Assembly: GCA_017307285.1 (NCBI GenBank) | Contig: JAFKFI010000070.1 | Span: 1-57,876 of the forward strand | DNA: 57,876 nt | Origin: Alphaproteobacteria bacterium | Lineage (GTDB): Bacteria; Pseudomonadota; Alphaproteobacteria; Acetobacterales; Acetobacteraceae | Direction: 5' to 3' | Part shown: positions 27,869 through 36,400 of the stretch, piece after piece | How positions within the stretch are numbered: the first letter of the stretch is position 1 | Layout: each line of letters begins with the position of its first letter | Position numbers and translations under genes: made by a program | The notes under the pieces: model-generated | Database searches by the model: none | What the model saw: only the letters and a program-made list of their open reading frames with translations | Told to the model about the DNA's origin: nothing

Positions 27869-27894
27869 GGGCCGAGCGGTTTCCCGCCCGGCCC
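27869..27894 (-). terminator. Strong hairpin downstream of the PRC-barrel gene
   Basis: An 11-base stem (GGGCCGGGCGG with CCGCTCGGCCC on the minus strand, one G:T pair) closes a GAAA tetraloop, 21 bases beyond the PRC-barrel stop. There is no T-run, so it may stop transcription by Rho-assisted means or stabilise the 3' end. Confidence 0.5.
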
Positions 27895-27914
27895 AGCGCT
27901 GATCCGGCCGACGC

Positions 27915-28526
27915 TTACTTCGTCGTAGAGTGCGTCGTGCCTTCGGGTGTCGTGGTCGTCGTGTGGGTGGCCCCGCCCGGCGTCGTCGTCGTGGTGGTGG
28001 TGCCGACCCCGCTCGACGTGCCCGTGCTGCTGCTCGTCGAGCTGCTGCTGGCATTGGTCGTGCCGCTATGTGCCAGCGTGTTGTAGCTGAAGTCCTTCAT
28101 CCCCTTCAGCTCGTCCTTGGTGGCATTCGGCATGACCACCTTGTTGTTGGCTTCGAGCTTCAGCCGGTCGTAGTTCACCTCGACCAGCTTGCTGCCGATG
28201 CCGAGGAAGCCGCCGACCGAGATGATCGCGCGATCCGGCTGCTTGCTGTCATGCGCCAGCAGAATGTCGTCGACCGTGCCGACCGACTGGTTCTGGTCGT
28301 TGTACACCGTGGAACCGACCAGCTTGCTCGCGCGCACCTCGTCGGACTTGCCGGCGTTGTCCATGCTTGTGCTGGAAGTGGTGGTCGAGCCGTTGTGCAT
28401 TGTTCCAGTGCTGGACGTCGTGGGCGAGCTGTTGGCCGGGCCGGTGCTGGTCTGCGCGAACGACGGAACTGCGACCAGCGTCGCGATGGCCGCAGCTGTT
28501 CCGAGTTGCATCAGCTTCGTTCTCAT
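27915..28526 (-). CDS. Exported PRC-barrel protein with Ser/Thr-rich flanks
   Basis: Protein of 203 residues with a signal peptide (MRTKLMQLGTAAAIATLVAVPSFA). A Ser/Thr/Gly-rich linker leads to a PRC-barrel domain at about residues 60-150: VRASKLVGSTVYNDQNQSVG, VDDILLAHDSKQPDRAIISV, then VEVNYDRLKLEANNKVVMP. A second low-complexity tail runs to the C-terminus with alternating Ser and Thr runs and two near-copies of TTTTTPxGxTHxTT. PRC-barrels bind RNA, photosynthetic proteins or unknown partners; exported versions are common in alphaproteobacteria and some respond to stress. Role here unknown. Confidence 0.8.
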   Translation of the reverse strand: MRTKLMQLGTAAAIATLVAVPSFAQTSTGPANSSPTTSSTGTMHNGSTTTSSTSMDNAGKSDEVRASKLVGSTVYNDQNQSVGTVDDILLAHDSKQPDRAIISVGGFLGIGSKLVEVNYDRLKLEANNKVVMPNATKDELKGMKDFSYNTLAHSGTTNASSSSTSSSTGTSSGVGTTTTTTTPGGATHTTTTTPEGTTHSTTK

Positions 28527-28725
28527 GCGTCCTCCTGCTTGCGAGGCGGCACGAAGGCGCCGCCTTGCTGGAGGGAACGCGACACCGGAATGACGGGTTC
28601 GCGAGCTTTGCCGCGCTGATCGGAATGTGAGGACTCGACAGCACGAACGCTCGCCGAGCGCGGCCGTAGGCGGGACGCTGCCGCTGGCGGTTTCGTCGAC
28701 TCATCCGGCATGGCAGATTCGGAGC

Positions 28726-29319
28726 ATGGCAGAACCACTGGGCACACCTGCGCTGAAACCGCCTGACCGCGCCCTCTTACACGAAGCGGCGCTCTCCCAC
28801 CTCGCCCGGTTCGCGGCCACCGAAGCGCAACTCCTTCGCGTGCTGCAGCGGCGCGTGCAGCGATGGGAACGTCGCGCGCGCGCGGCCAACGTCGAACCGG
28901 ATGCAGTCGCCGCGGGCGCTGCCTCGGGCTTGGCCTACGCGCAGGACGTCGTGCGCGGTCTCGTGGCGGCCGGCGCTGTGGATGACGCAGCGTTTGCGGC
29001 AGCGCGCGCCCAGCGCCTGCACCGAGAAGGTCGCTCGCGCCGCGCGATCGCCGCCCATCTCGCCGCGCGCGGCGTCCCGGCAGGGACTGCCGGAGCGGCC
29101 CTGCCCACCGACACCACAAGCGAGTTGGACGCCGCCCTGGCCTTCGCGCGGCGCCGTCGAATCGGTCCATTCCGTATCGGTGAAGCAGATGCGGCACAGC
29201 GCCTACGCGAACTCGGCGCCCTGGCCCGCGCCGGCTTCCCTCGGGAAGTCGCCGTCCGTGCACTGGCGATGAGCGACGACGAGGCCGAGGCGGCGGTGCT
29301 GCGACTGAAGCAAGCTTGA
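28726..29319 (+). CDS. recX: Regulatory protein RecX
   Basis: Protein of 197 residues; the ATG at 28726 follows a GGAG site. RecX binds RecA filaments and restrains them. The three-helix repeat layout is visible: LLHEAALSHLARFAATEAQLLRVLQRRVQRW, then DVVRGLVAAGAVDDAAFAAARAQRLHREGRSRRAIAAHLAARGVP, and a final AAQRLRELGALARAGFPREVAVRAL. recA is not adjacent. It is divergent from the PRC-barrel gene with about 200 bases between starts. Confidence 0.85.
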   Translation: MAEPLGTPALKPPDRALLHEAALSHLARFAATEAQLLRVLQRRVQRWERRARAANVEPDAVAAGAASGLAYAQDVVRGLVAAGAVDDAAFAAARAQRLHREGRSRRAIAAHLAARGVPAGTAGAALPTDTTSELDAALAFARRRRIGPFRIGEADAAQRLRELGALARAGFPREVAVRALAMSDDEAEAAVLRLKQA

Positions 29320-29330
29320 TCTCGGCGCCG

Positions 29331-29522
29331 CTAACCGACGGCCCACCAAACCAGTAGACCGATCACCACCCAAATGGCGGCAGCAAACCCGCTCGCCACC
29401 AGCAGGCCCTTGGCGGGGGCCAGCGGGTCGTCATCCCTCCGTTCCTTGGTCCTGTGTCGCGGCGGATCATCCGCCTTGCCGCGCGCGCCGACCCCCCATT
29501 GGGTCCGCACCATGTTCCACAT
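29331..29522 (-). CDS. Small single-pass membrane protein
   Basis: About 63 residues. A basic, hydrophilic N-terminal half (GKADDPPRHRTKERRDDD) leads to one membrane segment (GLLVASGFAAAIWVVIGLLVWWAV) at the very C-terminus, a tail-anchor layout. Several starts are possible (29570, 29522, 29513) and none has a clean ribosome-binding site. Family unknown. Confidence 0.5.
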   Translation of the reverse strand: MWNMVRTQWGVGARGKADDPPRHRTKERRDDDPLAPAKGLLVASGFAAAIWVVIGLLVWWAVG

Positions 29523-29605
29523 CGTGGCCCCGCGTCGGGCGACTCGGATGCCGCCCTGACCCACCCTCAACCAGGGACTGGCTTGAAAGTTGCACTACAT
29601 TGCAC

Positions 29606-29649
29606 TGCATTCCGCCGGAATGCACCGCGGAGGGCCGGGAAATCCCGGC
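29606..29649. terminator. Two perfect hairpins between cysQ and the small membrane gene
   Basis: TGCATTCC-GCC-GGAATGCA (29606-29624) and GCCGGGA-AA-TCCCGGC (29634-29649) are perfect inverted repeats just beyond the cysQ stop on the minus strand. They could end cysQ transcription; T-runs are absent. Confidence 0.5.
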
Positions 29650-29651
29650 AG

Positions 29652-30422
29652 CTACGCCTCGTCCGAGCGCCCCGCGCAGATGAAGGCCGGGTTTTCCCAG
29701 CCTGGTTTTCCGTAGGCGAGCGGCTGCCCCGCGAGGTCCAGCACGGTGCCGCCGGCCGCTTCCAGTATTGCCTGCGGCCCCGCCGTGTCCCATTCCATCG
29801 TGCGGCCGAAGCGCGGGTAGAGATCCGCTACGCCCTCCGCCACACGACAGAATTTCAGGCCGGAACCGATATTGCTGACCGAGGCGATCTTCCGCCCAGC
29901 GAGAAAGCTGTCCAGCCGGGCGTCATTGGCGTGGTAGCGGCTGGCCACCACCACGAGCCCGTTTTCAGGCGGGACGCGCGCACGGATGGGGCGCTCGCCG
30001 GCGGTGGTCCGCTTCCAGGCGCCGCGACCGACGATGCCGCCGAACATCTCGCCGAGCGCGGGCACCCCGACAACCCCGAGCACCGCGCGTCCGTCACGTA
30101 CCAGGCCGATATGCACCGTGAATTCATCATGGCCGGCGCTGAACTCCCGCGTGCCGTCCAGCGGGTCGACCAGCCAGAACACCGGGCCGGGCGCGGTGAT
30201 CTTGCCGGCCGCGACCTCCTCCTCGGCGATCACGGGGATATCGGGCGCGGCATTGCGCAGCCCCTCCAGGATCAGCGCCTCCGCCGCGTGGTCCGCCGCC
30301 GTGACTGGCGACGCGTCTGACTTGGCTCGCACGTCGAAGCCGCGCTCCCGCACAGCAAGGATCGTGGCGCCGGCGCGATGCGCCAGGTCGGCCGCGAGGG
30401 AAAGCAGCACCGTGTCGTTCAT
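29652..30422 (-). CDS. cysQ: 3'(2'),5'-bisphosphate nucleotidase CysQ / inositol monophosphatase family
   Basis: Protein of 256 residues. CysQ removes the 3'-phosphate of PAP, a by-product of sulfate assimilation. The metal site is seen in VIAEEEVA, WLVDPLDGTREF and the C-terminal MEWDTAGPQAILEAAGG. The DGTREF version and the SASPVTAADHAAEALI-type N-terminus favour CysQ over general inositol phosphatases. It lies between the surface-glycan operon and recX but on the same strand as the former, separated from it by 43 bases. Confidence 0.85.
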   Translation of the reverse strand: MNDTVLLSLAADLAHRAGATILAVRERGFDVRAKSDASPVTAADHAAEALILEGLRNAAPDIPVIAEEEVAAGKITAPGPVFWLVDPLDGTREFSAGHDEFTVHIGLVRDGRAVLGVVGVPALGEMFGGIVGRGAWKRTTAGERPIRARVPPENGLVVVASRYHANDARLDSFLAGRKIASVSNIGSGLKFCRVAEGVADLYPRFGRTMEWDTAGPQAILEAAGGTVLDLAGQPLAYGKPGWENPAFICAGRSDEA

Positions 30423-30465
30423 CGTCTTCTGATAGCCGCGAGCTGTCGGGAATACAACGAAACCG

Positions 30466-33429
30466 CTAGTCGAGTATCTCCGTCAGGCCTCGGACGTAGT
30501 GCTCGCGGCCGTTCTCCCGCGCAACCCGCTCCAGCGCGCCGGCGCGGATACGTCGCCACAATGCCTCGTCGCGATGCAGCGCCACGATGCAGGCGGCAAA
30601 TCCAGCCGGATCGCCGGCCGGCACGGCAAGGATGTCCTCCCCTTCGGCCCAACCGAGTTGGCTGCGCAGCAACTCCGTCGCCACCACGGGCAAGCCGAAC
30701 GATGCTGCTTCGTTCACCTTGTAGGGCAGCCCGGCGGCGTAGCGGGTCGGTGCGACGAACAGGCGATGGCTGGCATAGAGTGGCAGCGTGTCGACGACGG
30801 TACCGCGCAATGTGATCCGCGGATGATCCGCGAACCGGTCCAGGCTGACATCCTCACCGACATGACCCACGACCGTCAGCCGCGTCTGCCAGCCGAGTTC
30901 CCGCTCGACCAGCGGCAGCACCTCATCCACGAACCAGCAGAGCCCGTCGAAATTGGGTGAATCCTGGCTATGGATCGCGCCCACGAACAGCATTCCGGCC
31001 CGCTCGCTCCAGCCGGCGGGCGTCGGCGCCGCTGTGCGGATATGGCCAAGCACATGCACGTTCATGAAACCCAACTCACGCAACGCGGCGGCTTCCGCCT
31101 CGCTCACCGCGACCACCGTGCCGGCGCGTCGCGCGGCGGCGAACTCACGTCGCATCGCCTCGGAAAGATCGAAGACCCCTGCCGGATCGAGCAGCGCCGT
31201 GCGCCCCGCGTCCCGCAGGGTGGCAATCGCCTCCGTGTCGAGGACCAGATGCCGGGGCGCGCCGGCCGGCAGGTGCGGCATGATCCGCTCAAGATTGTGC
31301 GTCCGCGCGACCCAGAGCGTGTCGTAGTAGTTCTCGCGCTCGGCCAGGAACGCCGCCAGACCACCGAGGTCGCGATCGTGCATCACCTCGACCGCATCGG
31401 GAAAATCCGCGTAGATGGCACCGAGATCGAACGTGCCCTGTTCCACTGGGAACACCGTCACGTGAAATCCCATCTCGACCATCACGCCGATCAGGTCGTT
31501 CGACCGCACGAAGCCCGAGCCGAGCAGCCTCAGCGGCAGCTTGTCCTCGATGAACAGGATCCGGCGCCGTCGATCACTGGCGCGCGCCGCGAGCGTGTCC
31601 CCCGGTACGCATCGGCCGGCGAGCCAGTCCGCGTGTCGCGCGACGAACGCCGCCTGCCCGCGCGCGATCAACGCCTGCGCGGCGGCAGAGGTGATGGAGC
31701 TGCCATGTTCGAGATGATGGACGACGACGGCCGGATCGTACACCACACGGTACCCCGCCCGCGCGATCCGCACGCAGAGATCGGCGTCCTCGTAGTAGGC
31801 CGGCACGAAATCCTCGGCGAAGCCGTCGAGTTCGCTGAGTAGGGCCGCGCGCACCAGCAGGAACACGCCCGAGCAGTAATCCACGTCGCGTACGAAGTTG
31901 GCTTCCGGCGCGAGCGGCCAGGCGTCGCGCAGATAGCCTTCCGTCGCGCCGTCGCGCCACACGATGCTGCCCGCCTCCTGCAGCACACCGTGGCCACGGA
32001 TCACCTTGCCGCCGACCGCGCCGATGCGCGCGTCGCTGGCCATCCGCCGCAGCGCCGCCGCGACCGCGCCGGGGCCGAGTTCCACGTCGTTGTTGAGGAA
32101 CAGTACGAGGGGCGAGGTGACGCTGTAGAGCCCAGCGTTGCAGGCGCGCACGAAGCCGATATTGCTGTCGAACCGCAGCAGCCGCGCGCCGCGCACGTAG
32201 CGCATGATGCGCAGCGTCTCGTCCTCGGAACCGGAATCGATCAGAATCAGTTCAATCGGCCCGGCGAAGTTCGCGCGAAGCGAGGCAAGCGCCATCATGC
32301 TGAGCGCGAATTGGCCATGCAACACCATGATGACGCTGAGAGCCGGCGGGTCGATCGTGGTAAAATCCAGCGGCGCCCGCCCCCACAGCGGCAGCAGGTT
32401 GCGTGCGCGCGAGCGAAACAGGCTCCGCCCGGCGGCTTCGGACACCGGCTCGTCGACCGGTGGTGTCGCTGCAAGCCCCTGCGCCCGGCCGATCCGGAGG
32501 TAATGCGTGAACGCGTCCGGCGCGCGCCCCTCGGCGATATCGGCCCGAACCTCGGGATGAGCGCTCACATACCACGCAAGGTCGATGGCAGGATGCGGCG
32601 TCCGTGTCTCGTGCGCGCCATCGGCCAGAAAATGGCGGTAGCCGTTGCGCAGCCGACCCGCCGCAACCGCCGCGGCGATATCGGGATAGCGTGCCAGGTA
32701 GAATTCCTCCGAGAACCAGGCGAGAGGATCGAAGCGGCTCGGCGTCGGATTGCACAGATAATGCTCGAGAGCGGCACGCCATTTCCCGGCAGCGATGGCG
32801 GCAACGACCTCCGGATAGCGGGTGCGATAAAACTCGGGGTCGAAATAGTCGGAAACCTGCGTCTCCGCTGCCGTCACGTTGAGTCGCGAGAGGAAGTGGC
32901 GGAAGCCGCCGATCGCGTCGCTCTCGCGCGCCGCTTCCGCATCCAGTCCGGCGCGATACCGCACAGGGGAGAACAGGATGTGCCCGATCCGCCCCTCGCG
33001 ACTGCCGTGCTTGAGGAAATGGTCATAGCCGTTGGCGAATTCGCCGGCGGCGAGCGCAACGTCGCCGAGGTCGGTGTAGCGCGCGCGGTACAGCGCTTCG
33101 TCAAACAGCCAGTGTGGCGAGAAACTCGCGTGACCATCGAGACAATAGTGGTCGAAGCCGGATTCGAAATGGCCCGCCTCGACGGCGGCGGCGACCCCGA
33201 GGTGATGCTGCAGATACCACGCCTCGTCGAACAAGAGGTTCGGCGAATGGCGCTGCTTCTGTCCGAAATCCAAATAGTAAGCGCGCACGGCGTCCGGACC
33301 GCGATCACGCAGCGTCACGGCGACGTCAGGATGGCGCGCAAGATACCAGTCAGTGTCGAACTCCGCCCAGGCGATCTGGCCTTGACCGACCAGCGCCAGG
33401 GTTTGCCGGGCGGAACGCGGCTTCAGCAC
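30466..33429 (-). CDS. Multidomain glycosyltransferase: seven YLxxxPDV-type repeats, GT2, GT4-like
   Basis: Protein of 987 residues from a GTG at 33429 overlapping the previous stop (GTGCTGA); a GTG at 33501 is an alternative. Residues about 22-325 hold seven degenerate repeats of about 43 residues, each with an aromatic-Tyr start, a PDV/PEV-like centre and an HYL/HFL end (WYLARHPDVAVTL, FYRTRYPEVVAAI, FYLARYPDIAAAV, WYVSAHPEVRADI). Next is a GT2 domain (about 365-590) with LSVIMVLHG, the LNNDVELG metal-binding motif and YYEDADLCVRIARAGYRVVY. The C-terminal third (about 630-985) is a GT4-type glycosyltransferase with MLFVGAIHSQDSPNFDGLCW and a donor-binding YKVNEAASFGLPVVAT. It probably adds sugars to a surface polysaccharide. 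Last gene of the five-gene operon. Confidence 0.85.
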   Translation of the reverse strand: MLKPRSARQTLALVGQGQIAWAEFDTDWYLARHPDVAVTLRDRGPDAVRAYYLDFGQKQRHSPNLLFDEAWYLQHHLGVAAAVEAGHFESGFDHYCLDGHASFSPHWLFDEALYRARYTDLGDVALAAGEFANGYDHFLKHGSREGRIGHILFSPVRYRAGLDAEAARESDAIGGFRHFLSRLNVTAAETQVSDYFDPEFYRTRYPEVVAAIAAGKWRAALEHYLCNPTPSRFDPLAWFSEEFYLARYPDIAAAVAAGRLRNGYRHFLADGAHETRTPHPAIDLAWYVSAHPEVRADIAEGRAPDAFTHYLRIGRAQGLAATPPVDEPVSEAAGRSLFRSRARNLLPLWGRAPLDFTTIDPPALSVIMVLHGQFALSMMALASLRANFAGPIELILIDSGSEDETLRIMRYVRGARLLRFDSNIGFVRACNAGLYSVTSPLVLFLNNDVELGPGAVAAALRRMASDARIGAVGGKVIRGHGVLQEAGSIVWRDGATEGYLRDAWPLAPEANFVRDVDYCSGVFLLVRAALLSELDGFAEDFVPAYYEDADLCVRIARAGYRVVYDPAVVVHHLEHGSSITSAAAQALIARGQAAFVARHADWLAGRCVPGDTLAARASDRRRRILFIEDKLPLRLLGSGFVRSNDLIGVMVEMGFHVTVFPVEQGTFDLGAIYADFPDAVEVMHDRDLGGLAAFLAERENYYDTLWVARTHNLERIMPHLPAGAPRHLVLDTEAIATLRDAGRTALLDPAGVFDLSEAMRREFAAARRAGTVVAVSEAEAAALRELGFMNVHVLGHIRTAAPTPAGWSERAGMLFVGAIHSQDSPNFDGLCWFVDEVLPLVERELGWQTRLTVVGHVGEDVSLDRFADHPRITLRGTVVDTLPLYASHRLFVAPTRYAAGLPYKVNEAASFGLPVVATELLRSQLGWAEGEDILAVPAGDPAGFAACIVALHRDEALWRRIRAGALERVARENGREHYVRGLTEILD

Positions 33430-36400
33430 GATGGCGTCGCGGCGGCCAGGAAGCGTGCGCAAGCCGCATACACGGTCGTGGGCTCCAGCCCGGCGAGGCA
33501 CGCAAGTTCACGGTGGCAATCCTGCGGTCGCGCTAGGTAACAGGGGCTGCACGCCATCGAGCGGCGTACCGCCACTGCGCGGGGGCCAAGCGGCGCCCAC
33601 TCGGTCGCGTCGACCACGCCGGAATGAATGCCGACGGTCGGCACGCCAAGCGCTGCGGCGATGTGCTTCGGCCCGCTGTTATTGCCGACGAACAGCGCGC
33701 ACGAGGAGAGAAGCCGGGGCAATTCCGCGAGCGGCACGTCGCCGATCAGCGACAGAACGGAGGCAGGCTCCGCCAGGCCCGCCAATATCTCCTCGCCGAG
33801 CGCTAGCTCGTCGCTGCCGCCGATGAGCACCACGCGCACGCCCTGGTTCTCGACGAGCCGATCGATCAGCTGGGCGAAATGGGCTACCGGCCACTGGCGC
33901 ATCACATTGCCGACGCCGGGATGCACGCAGACCACCGGCCGGTCGAACCAGCGGCGTACCTCCGGCGATAAAAACTCCAGCGTGCCGGGCACTGCAGCCG
34001 AGACCATCGCGCGATCGCGGCGGCTGGCGGTGCCGATCGCCTCGATCAGGTTGAGCAGATCGTCTCCGACATGGCTGCGCTTTGGGTGCATTCCCCGATC
34101 GCCCTCCCACTCGAGGGCGACGTCCAGCCAGGGGAACTGGCCCAGATGGTCGAAGCCGGCGAGCAGGCGTGCTCCGGTGCGGCGTAGGATCTCGCGCGTG
34201 TCCAGATGTTTGCGAAGGTCAATCGCGAGATCGAACCGCTCCGGAGCCAGCTGGGCCGCCAAAGCGTCTAGCTCGTCGCCTTCTAGCGCCTTCTGACCAA
34301 GGCCAGAGCGGGCGTGGAAGAACTCAAAGCCGATGAAGTCATCGACCGCACCGGTCGCCACCGCGAACCCGCGCAGACCGGGGCTCCCGAGCAGGGTGAT
34401 TCGCGCGCGGGGGAACAGGTCGCGCAGCCGCCGCAGCGCGGGGACGGCGGTGAAAAAGTCGCCGATGTGGTCGAGCTTTACCGCCAGCACGCGGCGGATG
34501 TCGTCGCGCGCGAACAGCGGGTGGCCGGAACAGATGAGCTCCGCTGGCTCCTCCTCCGGCACAAAATCATCGGTGCCGCGCGCGAGATTCGGACTGAAGA
34601 ATGGATCGCCCTCGGCAAACAGCCGAGCCCACCGACGCTCGAAACCGCCAGTATCGAAACGGTCAGGCAGCTCGCCTCGGCTGGCCATCTCGTGATGGAT
34701 CAGCGTCGCGTGCGGCGTGTAGACGACGGCGTGGCCGGCGCTGTGGACGCGCAAGCAAAAATCGAGATCATTATTGACGATCTCGTGCGCCTCGTCGAAC
34801 CCGCCCAGGCTCTCGAACAGCGCGCGGCGGACCATCAGGCAGGCGCCCGTGACCGCGATCACGTCGCGTGTCGTGAGTGCCAGGCCAAAATAGCCCGGAT
34901 CGCTCGCTTCGGCGAAGCGGAACGCGTGCCGGGCGGTGCCGAGCTGGGCCAAGAACATACCGGCGTGCTGCACACGCCCATCCGGATACAGGAGCCGCGG
35001 GCCAACGACACCGACTCCGGGCCGCACTGCCTGCTCCAGCATCGCATCGAGCCAGTCTGGCTGCATGATTTCGATATCATCGTTGAGGAACAGCAGGAAC
35101 TCGCCCCGCGCCTCTTGAGCACAGCGATTGTTAAAGCGCGACCAGTTGAAACTGTCGTCGGCGTGGATCACGCGATCGGCGTGGGCGTGCAGCCAGTCCC
35201 GCCAATGCGCCTCTGACGCAGGAATGTTCTCGATGCAGATTATCTCGATGCGGCCGGGCGCGGTGCTGGCGCGCAGCGTCTCGACGCAGATTCGAACATG
35301 GCCGTTCGCGCCACAGGTTGGGATGATGACGGACACGAGACCTGGGACGGGCTCCGTCCTGCGCAGCCGGTAACTGCGTGGCGCACGGCCGGCCGCGATC
35401 TCGGCGGGAATGCCTCTCCGCTGGGCAGCAGCGGCCAGCGCCGCGCGCTCGCTCACGTCGCTCTCCTCGACCACTCCGCGCCGCACCAGCAGCGACGGCA
35501 CATGGCGAACCGCGCGCGCGGCTTCCGCACAGCGCAGCACGAGATCGTACTCGCCTTCGCGCAGCAACCGGCGCGGAATCGCACCCACCGACGCCAGCAG
35601 CGGCGGGCGGGCGCACCAGAAGCGGCCGATATAGTTTGTCGAGAGCAACAGCCCCGGAGAGAAGCGTGGCTTGTAGAACGGCTCGCGCTCGCCCGTCACA
35701 GGACTAACGCGCGATTCGTCGCAGGTGAAAAAGTCAGCCTCCCGGTCGAGCCCGCTCGCAACCGCCATCTCGATCAGGGCATCGGCGCCCGGCAGGTCGC
35801 CAGGCCCGAGCAGCCCGAACAGCGTGTCCCCGGTCTCCGCCCCGAGCGGGCGACCGGCGGCATCGCGTCCGAGCACTTCGACTTGCCCATTGTCGCGTGC
35901 GAGAGCGACGGCCGCGCCGGCGAGCGACTGATCGGCCACGAGGAGCAGCCGCCAGTCCCCGTATGGCTGGCTTCGCAGCGCCTCGATCGTGTCCGCGGCG
36001 GCTGTGACGTGCTCGACGTCGCGCAGCGGCATCAGGAAGCGGAAGGCGGGATGCCAGTTCAGCCGGTTCAGCAGGTCGAGGTGCAGATCGAGTTCCGCCC
36101 GTGACAAGCGCCGGCGGATATCGAAGCGCGCTTCCGCTTCGGCCGGGTTACGCACGGTGAAGATAAAGCGCGTGCTGTGCTCGCGGCCATCGGGAGAGGC
36201 CACACGGACCGTCGCCTCGTGCGAGCCTTCCTTTAGCAGGCGGGGCGGGCAGTTGAAGACGAAGCCGCTGCGCAACGCTCCAGGCCAGTCCGGCAGCGCC
36301 GCCGCGACGTCCTGCCGCGCGGTTCCATAATGCGCGGCACCGGCCGGCTGTCCGTCGATCAGCACCGCGACCCGGTCAATGCCGTCCCGCGCCACCGCCC

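Noticed and set aside
31990-33540. Open frame of 516 codons opposite the repeat-GT2-GT4 gene
   Set aside because: Shadow of the repeat region; no motif and no ribosome-binding site.
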